The position numbers were made by a program, and so were the translations under genes. 64,000 nucleotides of DNA, taken from contig JACVRA010000112.1 in the NCBI GenBank assembly GCA_019828545.1, positions 7,268 through 71,267 of the forward strand, given 5' to 3'. How positions within the stretch are numbered: the first letter of the stretch is position 1; each line of letters begins with the position of its first letter. The notes under the pieces are model-generated. The model made no database searches. It was given only the letters and a program-made list of their open reading frames with translations, and was not told where the DNA came from. This stretch comes from Paracamarosporium sp. OC-R06-R3. Its lineage: Eukaryota > Ascomycota > Dothideomycetes > Pleosporales > Didymosphaeriaceae. This document shows positions 49,042 through 61,861 of this stretch, piece by piece.

Positions 49042-50710
49042 ATGAGAGAGCCAATGATTAAGACTCATCAGCTGTTCTAAGATTTGTTGTCATGTCGTCC
49101 GTTGGCTGAATCCTCCATTTTTACGTTCCTCATCTTATTGTGTTCCAGCACTTCATTATTCTCTTGAATACTGATGAGTAAAATAATGCCTGACAAGGCA
49201 AATTGATAGCTCCACCCAATATCTTTCATTCCTTCAAATTTCCGTTCCAAACCCACGAGAACGCTTATGGATTTTCTCTTCTAGGTTTTATAGCTAGGAG
49301 ATAGGTCGTCAATAGTGAGCGGTTTATCACAGTTATCTGCGCAGGCAATTCATCCCATGGAGCATCGTATCTAGTCGACCACCGCATCTTTTCGATCACC
49401 CCTTAAAATTCAATCGGAAAGCTACGCTCTCAAATTTTCAGGACCTTTTGGATATTTACTCTGAATAGCAGTTCCTTAAGTCAATGACACTTGATCGTAA
49501 GTTCGGAGAGGTCCAACGGATCACGTTGCCATCACAAAATATTCACAGTTGTTGCATTCCATCAATTTCAATAATATACTGTGATAAGGTCAGCAGATAG
49601 ATGATTGCAAATATCTCAGGTGGGAAATTGAAGTTATAAGTGCTGAGGCACACGTCATTCAAGCGCTAGGACCTAATCAAGCCTGTTAGGGCTTTTGCTT
49701 ACTAGGCATCCGGATCGCTATTCTCTATACTAAAATGTTCAGGTCTCGTTTCTAGAGAACGTTACGAACCACCGAAATCGTAGGGTCTACGTGAACTCTT
49801 ATTGTATGCGCTATACCCAATTGGCCATGGGCTGGATCATTGGAAGCATCATGTTTCAAGTCGCCATACATCCTCTATGTGATTCCTTTCGTCATATGAG
49901 CGACACTTAGTTGTCGTAGAATGAATTTGGGCATTGTCTACGTGCCCGTGATGTTGATGACGACCTTGGTCAGAACGACACCGCTCGTCGCGTTCATTGA
50001 AGCGGCCCGCATACCGACGGGGGCGCGCAGTGATCATGAAATGAGACTGATATCAATTGAATTCTCTATAGTACATCTGGTAGATAAGCTACAAACTTGT
50101 CCTTTTCTGTAATTCGCGCAGGAGTTTGGCGATCGATAAGATTTTCCCAACATCATACTAGTGGGGCATTGCGTGCTCTAGATTCGGAACGTCGTCACCA
50201 CAACGGATTTGTCATTGGTTCCGACGCGCAACCTCCATAGCTTGATTTTCTCTTGCTTATTGAAATTGATACTCGCGGACCATTATACATATTGACTCAA
50301 ACAGTACAGAAGACCGCATTGTGAAATGGACGCTTCGGCGGACATCTCGAAGAAAGTATCGTGCCAACGTAGATCCACAGTCGCTAAGTCTAATCTAACG
50401 GATACTTATCGGCATTGAATGCGGCTCCTGTACATGACTAGTAACGTTACTCCACCCATAGCGCCGAAAGTTGTGGAGGCTCGAAACAAAGTGAGCCCTG
50501 GGAGCGAATGAGCAACGCACGCTTTATGAATCAAGCAAGGGTGTTAAAAAGTCTGATATATCGCATTAGGCTTGGATCTTGACGTGCTTGGGTTGAGGAC
50601 GCAACAAATTCATAGATGTGGTATAAGGTACCCGTGTCGTAGCTGGATGGTGTCTATTACGTTGCTTCTGAACTCGTTACTCCTCCACGATCTTGCCACA
50701 CAAATCCAAC
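49042..50710. other. Gene-poor spacer
   Basis: About 1.7 kb, AT-rich, with only short frames. A TATA-like TATAAGG at about 50622 lies roughly 89 nt before the UNC93-like ATG. Confidence 0.4.
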
Positions 50711-52128
50711 ATGGTATTCCAAAGAACAGAGGCCATCTACCGCTCTGTCCTATTCCAGATCGTGATCGTTGGACTCGTCGCCTTTTGCGAACCCGGTATC
50801 TGGACGGCACTGAACAATCTCGGAGCCGGTGGCAACGCGAAACCCTTCCTCAACAATGCTGCAAACGCATTGACATACGGACTCATGTCTATAGGCTGCT
50901 TCATTGCTGGAGGCGTCTCAAATAAAATTACAGCTAAATGGACATTGGTTATCGGCGCTGCTTTCTACACACCATATGCCGCGGGCCTGTACTGTAACAA
51001 TCGATATGGTAACGAATGGTTCATGCTTCTTGGTGCTGCACTCTGCGGAATTGGTGCATCCCTACTGTGGGCAAGCGAAGCAGCAATCGCGGTCGGCTAC
51101 CCTGAGGATCGGAAGAGAGGCCGATACGTCGGCATCTGGATGGGTATTCGTCAAATGGGTCCCTTAGTGGGTGGTGCCATTTCTTTGGCACTCAATGTCA
51201 AAACCAGAGAGAAGGGCAAGGTGACTTACACCACATACCTTGGTCTAGTTGCGATTTCGTCGTTGGGGGCGCCGTTTGCGCTGTTCCTCTCGCAACCTCA
51301 AAAGGTCAACAGAAGCGACGGCACAAAGATCCCTTACATGAAGAATACAAATTTCAAGACGGAAGCCCGCGCGATTTTCCGACAGCTGAAGAACCCTTAT
51401 ATGCTCTTGCTGATTCCCGTCTTTCTGGCTGGTCAATTTGGTGTGACCTATCAAGGCAATTACTTGACCAGTAAGTCACCGCAATGAATGTTCGAACAAG
51501 AAAAGAACGAAGCTAATGAGCCTCAGCATACTTTACCGTACGGTCCCGCGCTCTAGCGTCATTCCTCACCGCCGTTGTCGGAGCTCTCGCCAATATTCTC
51601 ACCGGGATCGTACTAGACCTACCTCAGTTTTCTCGGTCCGTGAAATCTAAAACTGTTTATATATTTGTTCTCGTTACTGTGACAGGTTCTTGGATTTGGA
51701 ACGCAGTCGTTCAGACAAAACTGACCCACATGGAAGACCTACCGTCTTTCGACCTCGGCGAGGGGCCTTTCTTCAACTCCGCCTTTACAGTTTACATGAG
51801 CTTTCGCTTCTTCTACGAGGTACTGCAGACGTACATCTACTGGTTGATGGCAGAGATCAAAGGGGCAAAAGGAAATGGCGATGTCGCGCGTACAACAGGA
51901 ATCCTGAGAAGCTGGGAGAGCATCGGAAGCACAATCGCGTATGCTATCGGGGCCGTGCACATCCCTAATCAAACGCAGATGGCTATCGGGTTTGCACTTT
52001 GGGGATTCACCATACCGTTCACGATGCTGGCTGTGTTTGGTGACTGGAATAAAGGTGTCCCAAAAGAGTCATGTAATAGCGAAAGCGAAAGCGATTTGGA
52101 GGTGCAAAGTGTTAGGACTGTTAAATAA
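50711..52128 (+). CDS. UNC93-like MFS transporter
   Basis: Predicted multi-span membrane protein of the fungal UNC93-like (DUF895) family. Exons 50711-51470 and 51527-52128 join in phase 1 across a 56-nt intron, giving 453 residues, normal for the family. About 11-12 hydrophobic spans are visible, with family-like YRSVLFQIVIVG, PGIWTALNNLGAGG, LWASEAAIAVGYPEDRKRGRY and WESIGSTIAYAIGA. The frame opens upstream at a TTG, but the first ATG (MVFQRTEAIYRS) is used. It converges with the polyketide synthase gene 609 bp away and could export its product; substrates of this family are mostly unknown. Confidence 0.87.
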
Positions 52129-52737
52129 AAGCTGGATAGTTAGAGTAAGCCCATATTATCAGATTGGAACGATCTCAACATACCTACACTAAACAATTTA
52201 AAGTCCCAAACGAAGACGTCGTCCTTGAGAATTTGACATGTAACGTGCACGTTCACACCGTGAGTATTTGTCCATTGCCTCTTTGCGCTTCGCGTTCGAC
52301 CGTCCAGGATGCATCACGGTCGCCGCCATGCGGTCTATCGTGACCAGTCAAAATCTGGATGGCTTTGAGATTGTAAGATCACGCAGTAGGTGATCAAAAA
52401 GGTTGGTGAGAAGATTGTGTATCAACTAACTAGGTGTGCTATCTAGAAGCTGTAGAGTATGTACGTCTACCAGCGTAAACAGCGCTAGTCTCAGATAGGT
52501 TTAGCCTTCTCCCAGAGGGAAAGAGCTTCTTGAACCGTCACAGAGATGAACCCAAACAGCCGGATTATGCCCTTAGGGCCACAGCCTTTTCAGTCACGTT
52601 GTTTTTTGGAGAAGACTAAGCTGATAATGCGCTAGTCTTGGAAGGCTTTGCGATGTTTAATTGGATATTATCCTAAGCGACGGAAGATCTAACCTAGCTT
52701 GGCTTGGCAGCTGGCTTTGCCACCCGCGGAGCTCCCT
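52129..52737. other. Convergent 3' spacer
   Basis: The 609 bp lie between the stops of the transporter and the polyketide synthase and should hold both 3' UTRs. No gene seen. Confidence 0.5.
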
Positions 52738-55700
52738 TTACTCTCCGACCTCCAATTCCTCCGAGAGCTTACTTATCGTCATTCCGGCACTGAGCAGCGA
52801 CAATAGGCTTATGTCTTTGTTAAATGTTGTAAAAAGCCAATTCCTCAACTCCGCAGCTATCATGCTGTCAATCCCGTAGCTATTGATGGGCACATTGACG
52901 GCAACATCCTCGAGGCTGATGTACAATAGCTTCGAGATACGGAGCTTCACACGGGCTTCGATACTACCGTCATCGTCGGCGCTGTCATTTGTATCTGAAG
53001 CCGTGGACTTAGCGTTCACCAAGCTCGCGGCCTGGAGGAGGTTTGCAAAACGCACATCGCTTGACCAGACCATCTCCTGGAGTGAATATTTATGGGATAT
53101 TGCCGAGAGTCCATACGGAGAGATGCCGACCAAGAGATGTGCACCATGGTACCTATCGTGGAAGTTGGCCGGCTTGGCTGGGTCGCCCTCCGGTAAGACC
53201 TGAACGCCTGCTTCGCAAAACTGTAGGAAGTCATCCTCATCGTTTCCGTAAAAACCATTTCGAATCATGGCCTGTTGATATTCCGGCATGTAGCTTACAA
53301 TACCGATGCCTAGGACCTGGCTTAGGCTCAGAGACGTGGCGGGCAGACCAAGGCCTCGACGGTATCTTGCGAATGCATCGAGGAAGGCATTACTAGCAAG
53401 GTAGTTACTCTGGGTTGCAGTGCCAAATATCGATGTCCAGGAACTCCACATCTCAAAGAAGTCGAGTGGAGCATCTTTGAGCGCGTTGTGCAAGTTGATC
53501 GTTCCTAGTACACGGGGTCGAACGGTCGCATTGAAGTCGTCCAACGACATGGACTCGAACAAACCGTCGTGGAGGGTCAAAGCGGCTTGGACAACACCTC
53601 TGATAGGAAGATCGCTTGCTGCAACAGCAGCCTCCACATCCTTCAGTTTCACTACATCGCCTTTGATGATTTTCGCATTCACACCTTGTCGTTGCAATGA
53701 TGCCACGAATTCATTTGCCTCCGAATTAATAGCACCACTCCGCGACAGATAAATCAGATGACGGGCACCGCAGGACACTATCCAGCGACTGAAAGAACGG
53801 CCGAGACCGCCAAGACAGCCTATCAGGAGGTAGCTAGCATCTGGATGGAACTGGACAGAGTGGGGCGCTCGTCTGAACTACGAGATAATCAGCTTTCAAC
53901 ACAAAGAGCAAGAATGGTGGGACTCACCTTTATGCCGAGATCGTCATCATGAGAGTAAGTCATCACTATCTTACCAATATGTTGGGCTTTACTGAAATCC
54001 ATTAAGGCCCTATCGATTTGGGAGATGTGGTATGTGGAGAAAGGTATAGGCTTTATAAGACCCATGGATTTTAGATCATCTAACTTTTTCATGAGACTAG
54101 AACAAGTCAGCTTCATCAAAGAAATGAACCTCAGGATAGAAACGCTTACCCTGCGATTATATCGGGACGCGTCTGGCTCAAGAATTCGAGGTCGAATGAA
54201 GCGAACGTGGCATTCCTTCGGAAAACATCTAGCGCCAGCCGACCGTTGTCGAGAACTTCAGTCCGACCAATCTCGATAAAACGACCGCCAGGTGCAATGC
54301 AACGCCAGTAGTCATGCATCATCTGCCCCCTAGCACTGCAGAGAATCACATCGATACCACGGCCTCCTGTTAACTCCATGAGTTTCTTTGGAGTGTATTT
54401 ATCACGGGATGGTAGGATATGGTTTGCCGCTATTCCATACCCCATCTGTAGCAGCTTAGCCTGCTTTGAGGCTGTGCCAACGGTCGCATAGATCTCCGCG
54501 CCATATACAGTTGCAATCTGTAGCGCGGCAAGACCAATTGCGCCAGTAGCCGACTGTATGAGTACAGAATCGCCTCTTCTCAGCCGCCCTAGATCGATCA
54601 AACCGTGGATCGCGGTACAAAAAGCGATTGGCATCGTAGCGATTGCCTCGAAACTCTCTTCCGGTTGCATCTTCCTGCAAAATGAAGCTTTGTCGCGGAC
54701 GAAGTTCCCAAACTTAGCAAACGACTGACAATAGATCCGATCACCTGGCTGGAGGGTAGTGACGTCCTTCCCAACTTTGGTGATTATGCCAGAGCACTCA
54801 TCGCTGAAAGTGTCAGAGTGATGGCGCCCGGTTACCACGGCGATGTCTTTGTTATTAATACCAGCTGCGCGGACCTCGATCTCGACACTGTCATCAGCGA
54901 CCAGGGTGCCATAATCAGGATCCTGGCGGAAGAACAACGTACTAAGAACACCGGGCTTATCAATGTCCAGTCTTATGGGTGTGGATCTCAATTGTCGAAG
55001 TGGTACTTGCTCCGTAGACATTTGTTTATCAGCAATTCTCCTTGCGTCATCATTGAGAGTATCGTCAGGGACAAGTCTGCTCACATAAACAACTTTGTCT
55101 TTCAGCCGGTACTCTCCTTCGTAATGACGGTTGTGCCAATTCACCATCTGTCCTTCCACGCGAGATACTAGGTCGGTAATCCATGGAGATATCTCGGTGG
55201 AGCTCGTATCAACGTCAAGATCCAGAATGGATATCCTTATATGGCTCATCTCGGTGCGCAGACCCCGGGCAATTCCCGAAATCATGGCGTATTCGGGATT
55301 CTTGCCATCAAGAATAGCACCGTTACTAAGCCAGAGAACTGATTTGGCGCTTTTGAGGTACTGTTGAAGTCCAGTCCACTCTTCGGTGCTGATGTTCGTG
55401 AACAATGGTTGATTAATCTCGACCGCAAATATGATGCGGCTCGAGATTGACTCAGTCACCGATCTAAGGGGTACAACATAGACGGCCGACCCTTGATCTC
55501 GAAAATGATCGGCAAGTGATTGAATCCATGGACTCAAAGAATGGCGATAGATCTAACAAGAGGTTAGTCTACGTTGGAGAATCATTTCAATAACAGAAGA
55601 GTTAACTTACTAATGTCACAGTCTGCTCCGCATGCCCATCTTGCTGCGACTTCTCGTCGACAGTCTCTGATGCTGTTGCGCAGATGACCGTAGTTGACAG

Positions 55701-58700
55701 GTTCTCTCCAGCATAGTCATCCAAAAAGAAGTCCACTCCGCCAAATCCAGCAGTTGGCAGTACGCTAGTCCACATATCCTTGCTTAGGAAGGGCCCGTCG
55801 AAGCGAGGATAGTTTGGATCCAGGTCTCCCTTCCAGAAATCTGAAAATGTTCCTAGGACGATGCCAGCGCTCAATTGAGACTGGGTCAATTCTAACAGTA
55901 TCATCTTGCCACCGGGCTTGAGGGCACTACGGATGTTCAACAAAGTATTTCGTATGTCAGAAGTAGCGTGGATCACGTTGGAGGCGACGATCAAATCCCA
56001 TTCGGCTGCGTAGCCTTGCTCGGCTGCCGATTTCTCCATATCGAAAGCACCGAAGGTCATACCGTGATACTCCTTGAAAAATTCCTCGGCACCTGCTAAG
56101 AATGAAGTGGTGGTATCAGTAAATCGATACTCAGCGTAGCGTCTCCAAGGCGAGGAGCCCTGTAGTGCTGGGAGGATTTCGCGCGTAGCACTTCCCGTTC
56201 CCGCACCAACCTCTAGGATGCGCATGTTTGGAGACTTGTGGCCTAGCAAATCGATCAATGATGCAAGTCGCCGATTTCCTTCACGATATACCTGACCGCT
56301 CTCGTAATTGTCGATCAAGAGGTTATCTTGCAAGGCAACCTGAATGCCTGTCTTCTCGCCCGCATATATGGACTCGAGGTTGTTATAAAGATGGCACATC
56401 AACCGCGATTCCGATGATTGGCGATTTAATGACGCGCTAAGGCGTTCAATCTCTGCAACCCGACGCTCCGGAGTATAGGCAGCGATATCATGCGCTGGGG
56501 ATAAAGGATCCTTGAAAGCGGTGGACAGTTTCTCGTCCGCCCAGTCAAGCAGCCGCTGAAGATGCTTTTCGTGAGACCCTTTCAGGAATATTTCAGGTCT
56601 CGTGTGCCTGAATTGAATGAGTTGGTGTAAGGCCAGTTGGTTCAAAGATGGGAAGATGGCATCGCTTTGTAATTTCAGTGGCTTCCATAGAGAGTTTGCC
56701 GCAGCATCGTTCAAAGACGCAAAGTCTGGCTTCCATACCAGACGCATGTAGTTACCCTCCTTAGTGGGGTCCTGTTCTTGGTGCTCTGAAGCGAGCAAGA
56801 GGATGTTTCTCGCATCTAGGATTTGGTGTCCATCATTCGTCACCATGCAGATGTCTGCACTAAGCCCACGCACACCTTTAAGAGTGCCCTTTGCGACTGA
56901 AATCGCTGATTCACTTGTGGATCGGGCGGCTTTGGGGTACACCGAAATAGTTTCCATTGCGACAGGCATAAAAGCTCGCTTCAGCTTCGTCGCTGTACCG
57001 CCGTGCGAGGAAATGATGGAGAGTTGCATTGAGGCATCTAACGAGGCCGGGTGAATGATATACCGTGACTCTCCTTGAATTAGTTTTGCAGTTGGCTTTA
57101 AACTAATGTTAGCCTGTACGAGATTGTGCCCTTGCTTTGAGCGTATTTTCGACATCCCTTGAAAGAAAGGTCCGTAACGAAGACCAACCTTCGCAAGGCT
57201 CTCGTACCACTGTGACGACGACACGTCCTTGACAGCTTCTTGGTGCTTTCGCATGTTGCTGACATGCGGATTTGGAGATATTGCTGCGAAACATGAGTTT
57301 GTGTCACAAACATGTTTACGTGAAGAACATACGTTTCTCTTCAAAGCTGACCTCAATCGTGCCCCTGCAATGTTCCACGAATGCATCCTTGTTGTCACGC
57401 TTGACTACGGATGTCAATGCGAAATCGAACTTGGACTCGGCTCTGGAGTTGTTGCTGAGGATCGTGCGCTTTAGTGAGAAGAGGGTCTCTACCCCTCGAG
57501 CGCCCTCAGGTGGGACAATTAGAGCGTTCTGAAGGCTTACGTCGCACAACTCGTAGCTTTGGATATTCTGTGCATCATTCCCATCGACCTCGACAGCTTG
57601 TGTAGCTGCTTCAATCGCCATGGAAAGATAACCAGTTGAAGGAAACACCATATCATTTGCAAGCTTGAGCACACGTCAGTGAGGTTCCGCATAGAGGGTT
57701 TTGAGAAACACTCACACAATGATCACGAAGCCACGGGACGTTCTTTACGCTCAGAATATTGCGCCACACTGGCTCATGGCGATTCTGCCCGGGAATGCGA
57801 CTTCCAAGAATATCATGACGAGGATGTTTCCGCAGCCTCCATTCGCGGGTATACCTATTTTCATGGAGTAAAGTATCGTCCGCGTACTGCCACTGATAAG
57901 GCGGTAGATCAGTAATAACCTTTGCTTTCAACTTCTTCTGGGGGTTCCGGGCCCAGTCTTCATTGACCAGGTCGAAAGCAACTGGATAACCTTGCAAAAA
58001 AAGCTCACCAGCAAGTGAGAGAATATTTCTGACGTTATCTTGACCCCGAGTTAATGCTGAATAATAGGCAGGGAATCTTGGAGTGGTTGATTTTGCTTTG
58101 GAGATCTGACGTATCGGCCCTTGGAGTGCACTATGAGGTCCAATTTCGATGAGAACATCGGCTAGCCCCCTGTTTGCGATTTCTTTCATGGCTTGGGAGA
58201 AGAGTACGGGATTTTCGAGATTCCGACGCCAATACTGCGCTGATTGCGGCTCGTTCGTTTGAGAATGCCCAGTGACTGAAGAAATGAATTCGACAAGCGG
58301 ATTTTCCCCATCGTCTTGAGTAGAGTTGTCTGACTGTCTTTGGAGTCGCTTACTGAGTTGTTCCTCGTACTGCTGTCCAAACTGTCGCATGTGGTGCGAG
58401 TGGTACGCATTGCCACCGGTTGATAAAATGCGTGCAAATCTTTGCTCTGAATCCATTCTCTTCTTGAGATCAGCAATTGCATCTGCATCACCGCTCAGGG
58501 TAAAGCTCTCCGGAGAGTTATGACACGCAATAACGATTCGATTACCAAATGGCGCAATGTACTCTTGAGCTTCGTTCTCGGTCATGCTAATAACCATCAT
58601 AGAACCATTTTGCTCATTGTCAGCAACGGCTTTGCCTCGAAGATATGCAGCAATGATTGCATCGCGGGCAGTTAGATGGCCTGCAGCATAGCTAGCTGCA

Positions 58701-61323
58701 ATCTCGCCTGAAGAGTGTCCTGTAACAACAGCAGGAACGACTTTCCAATAGGAGAGAAGGTCCACAAGGGCAATCTGAATCGCTGTTACAACTGGCTGCG
58801 ATATTTTTGCCTCGTGGATGGTGCTATTATCTGGAGAGGCTCGGAGTACCGCTATTCGCTGTCAGTCATCTTCCCAAGTCATAGATTTAGGATCATGAGT
58901 GTTTACATTCGATAGTCCATGACCTATCATCCTGCAAATCGTCTAAAAATGCATCGAGATTTCTTATGGAGCACAGAAACATGGGACACTCGGTCATCAA
59001 TGTCAAGCTCATCTGTGGCCACTGTGCACCTTGGCCTGTCTGGAATTAGCACATGCATAGTCTTGTAATCCAACATGAAGGCAATAATGTACCGGTAAAG
59101 ACAAAGCCTAACTTAGGTACGCGACCGCCGGTATGCTTTTTCGCCACGATTTTGTCAGATGAGAGCGCCTGGGCAACGGTTGAGGAGTCCACCACCACGT
59201 ATCCTCGATGAGGGAAAATAGATCTCCTGCAGCCCAACGTATATGCAAGGTCCCCCGCGTCCCATTTTTGATTAGAATCTATCAAGACAGTGGCATTGGA
59301 TCTCAAGGTCTTTTCATCGTGCGCGGAGAACAACAACAAATGCTTCTGGCGCTTATCATTGGCGCGATTGGCACAGTTGTTTGATTTTTGGTGGATGCTG
59401 CCCTCGGTTTGCACGTTAGATCGGTAACCGGGCAAAAGGGAGTCCACGGATTCGATGATTGCATGAGCATTCGCACCGCCGTATCCGAAAGAGTTGATGC
59501 TCGCTCTCCGTATTGGAAGGTCTGGCCAAGTTGTGGAATCCTGAACAACCTTCAACCTACCGCCTTTGAAATCGATGTTAGGATTGAAATTCTGGATACC
59601 AATCGTGGGTGGAATGACACCGTGTTCTATTGCGAGGACTGCCTTCATGATGCCCGCGATGCCACTCGTTGGCTCGCTATGGCCCATGTTTGACTTTATC
59701 TAAAACCGACGTCAGGTTTTCTGCTCTTGCCGCCACTTCTGACTGGAATATGAAGTTTTCCTTGACTCACCGACCCTATAAGTAGGGGACGATCCACGGT
59801 TTTGTGCTCAGAAAAGACTCGACCGATCGCAGATACTTCGAGTGGGTCCCTATGGGCGAGGAGTGCGAAGTCAATGAATGATCATACTAAAGTGGAGGAA
59901 TGGCTTAGTGTATGTTTTGTGAGTTGAGGCATCCCTAGATAGCTACACGGGTAGTAATCCATTGAGACAGCAAACCACGACTCATTCAGAGAAGCATACA
60001 CTTTGTGCCTAGGGCTTCTTACCCAACTGCTGTACCCGTGCCGTGGCATTCGAAATACCTAAATCGACCGATTAGACACTTTTCTTGGATGCAAAACAGA
60101 TATTAGACGCCAACTCACCCAGTCATAGATGGACTGAGACCAGCTCGTTCGTAAGCACGTCGAATGACAGCTTCCTGGCCATCGGGGCTAGGGTGAGTGA
60201 TGCCACCCGTTCGACCGTTCCTTGCATACAGTTAATTCACATGTGGTAGTCAGTGCGGTATGTACGCGTGCCAGGCGTGCAGAGCTACGTTCGAATGCTT
60301 GATCCGAATTTCAATCACTGCATGTACCTTGACCCTACAGGAAGCGTGTTCAGTGAATAACGTACGCATTAATTGCTGTCGCGCGAATGACTGCGCGAAT
60401 TGGGTCGCCATCGCGGGTCGCCTCTGACAACTTCTTGATATAGAGTGCCCCGATTCCATCTGCTCGGGCGTATCCATCGGCTGTCCTATGTCAGTCTATG
60501 CAATTGGAGTGTCATTGTATAGGGAGTTTAACCCATACCAGCAGCATCAAAAGTATGACAAACTGATGTAGGTGATACCGCACCAAGAGAAGATGAGAAT
60601 ACCTGGCACTCCGGTGTCAAGATAAGATTGGAACCGCCGACAATCGCAGCCGTGCATTCTCCGGTATTGATTGCTGAGCATGCGAGATGAAGTGCGTACA
60701 TTGAGCTCGAGCATGCGGTGTCAAGTGTCATACTCGGGCCCTTCAAATCAAATATGTAGTTGATACGGTTACTGAGTACAGTGATACCGCCGCCGGTAAC
60801 ACAATATGGCTCGGGATATTCAGCATCGCGGTATTGCATGAGCTGGTGGTCATAGTTGAAATTGCCTACGAAGCATCCCGTTTTGGAGCCGGCCAATTTG
60901 TGCAGAGGAACGCCTCCGGATTCGAACGCTTCAAATACGACCTCGAGGAATTTTCGTTGAGCAGGATCGATTGATAGCATCTCCTTTGGGTTGATGCCAA
61001 AGAAGGTGTGATCGAGCTTCTTGACATCTGAAGTGAGGAAACATCCACCTTCGGTATAAAAAGAGCCAGGTCGATCTTGGTTTGGATGATAGAATGCTTC
61101 AACGTTGATTCTGTCTATGGGAAACTTGCTGTATGCAGCTTTCTTTGCCTCTAGAAAATCCCAGAGCTCGGAAGGCGACTTCGACTCTCCCGGCCAGCGG
61201 CAGCCTGCTTGTGTCAGTTGATAGGACTGGTACGTGCTTCAGCGCGGGATGGTTACCCATGCCGACAATGGCGATTGGCTCCAGGCCATCGACTACAGCA
61301 TCATCCACACTAATTGAGCCCAT
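52738..61323 (-). CDS. Highly reducing type I polyketide synthase
   Basis: Iterative multidomain enzyme that builds a reduced polyketide from malonyl-CoA. Fourteen exons (61323-61257, 61204-60539, 60480-60366, 60220-60119, 60058-60023, 59849-59771, 59699-59093, 59035-58907, 58851-57716, 57663-57333, 57283-55611, 55552-54150, 54096-53928, 53850-52738) join in phase to 2,541 residues. KS: DTACSSS (Cys about 187), [50 protein letters not shown] (His about 978), HPASLDAS (Asp about 1172). c[16 protein letters not shown] (about 1440). [64 protein letters not shown] (phosphopantetheine Ser). No thioesterase, as usual. No lesion seen. Confidence 0.95.
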
Positions 61324-61861
61324 ATTGAAGAAAGTATGTGGCAAAGTTATGTTGGGAACCAAGAATGAAGATTCGCACAACTATCGGCGTACCTGCCATC
61401 TTCCTTCTACGATTGAAACTTATCTCTGCTACCGGCCTGTGCTCTTCGGCGTAATACTTGCTCACTAATCCTCTAAGGCATAATTGCTGTTAGTACCGCC
61501 AGATCTGGCTGGTACATCTCTCACGGCACAACAGGCGCTGGCGTCGTATGCGCCCGTAAGCTGACCGCAGTTACAGTCGTACAATCTACAAATGCCGGAG
61601 AGTTCACATCTGATACAGCACCAGGCCAGTGGTAGTGCGTCATAGTGATCAGCTTAAATGTGGCAGGCGTTTGACTGAGACACAGCCAGTACATCCTATC
61701 CTAATTAACCGTCTGCGGGACTTGCAGAACAAGAATTTGTCATCTTTGTTGCTGATAGTCCCACATTCGTTCGCCGAACCCCGCCATTTGGGGGTTTTAA
61801 ATGAGGGTACTCTAGTGAATGCGAAGACCGAACGTCTAGATCATCAACACAACACTCGAAC
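61324..61861. promoter_or_regulatory. Divergent promoter of PKS and FAD oxidoreductase
   Basis: A 538-bp shared upstream region. TCGGCGTA occurs twice in the same orientation, at 61384-61391 and 61446-61453, both near the PKS side. A TTTTAAATG box lies at about 61795, roughly 65 nt before the FAD gene ATG. Co-regulation by one cluster regulator is inferred. Confidence 0.45.

Noticed and set aside
50572..50925. 117-codon plus frame at the start of the UNC93-like gene
   Set aside because: It overlaps the transporter exon in another frame and has no membrane pattern or motif.
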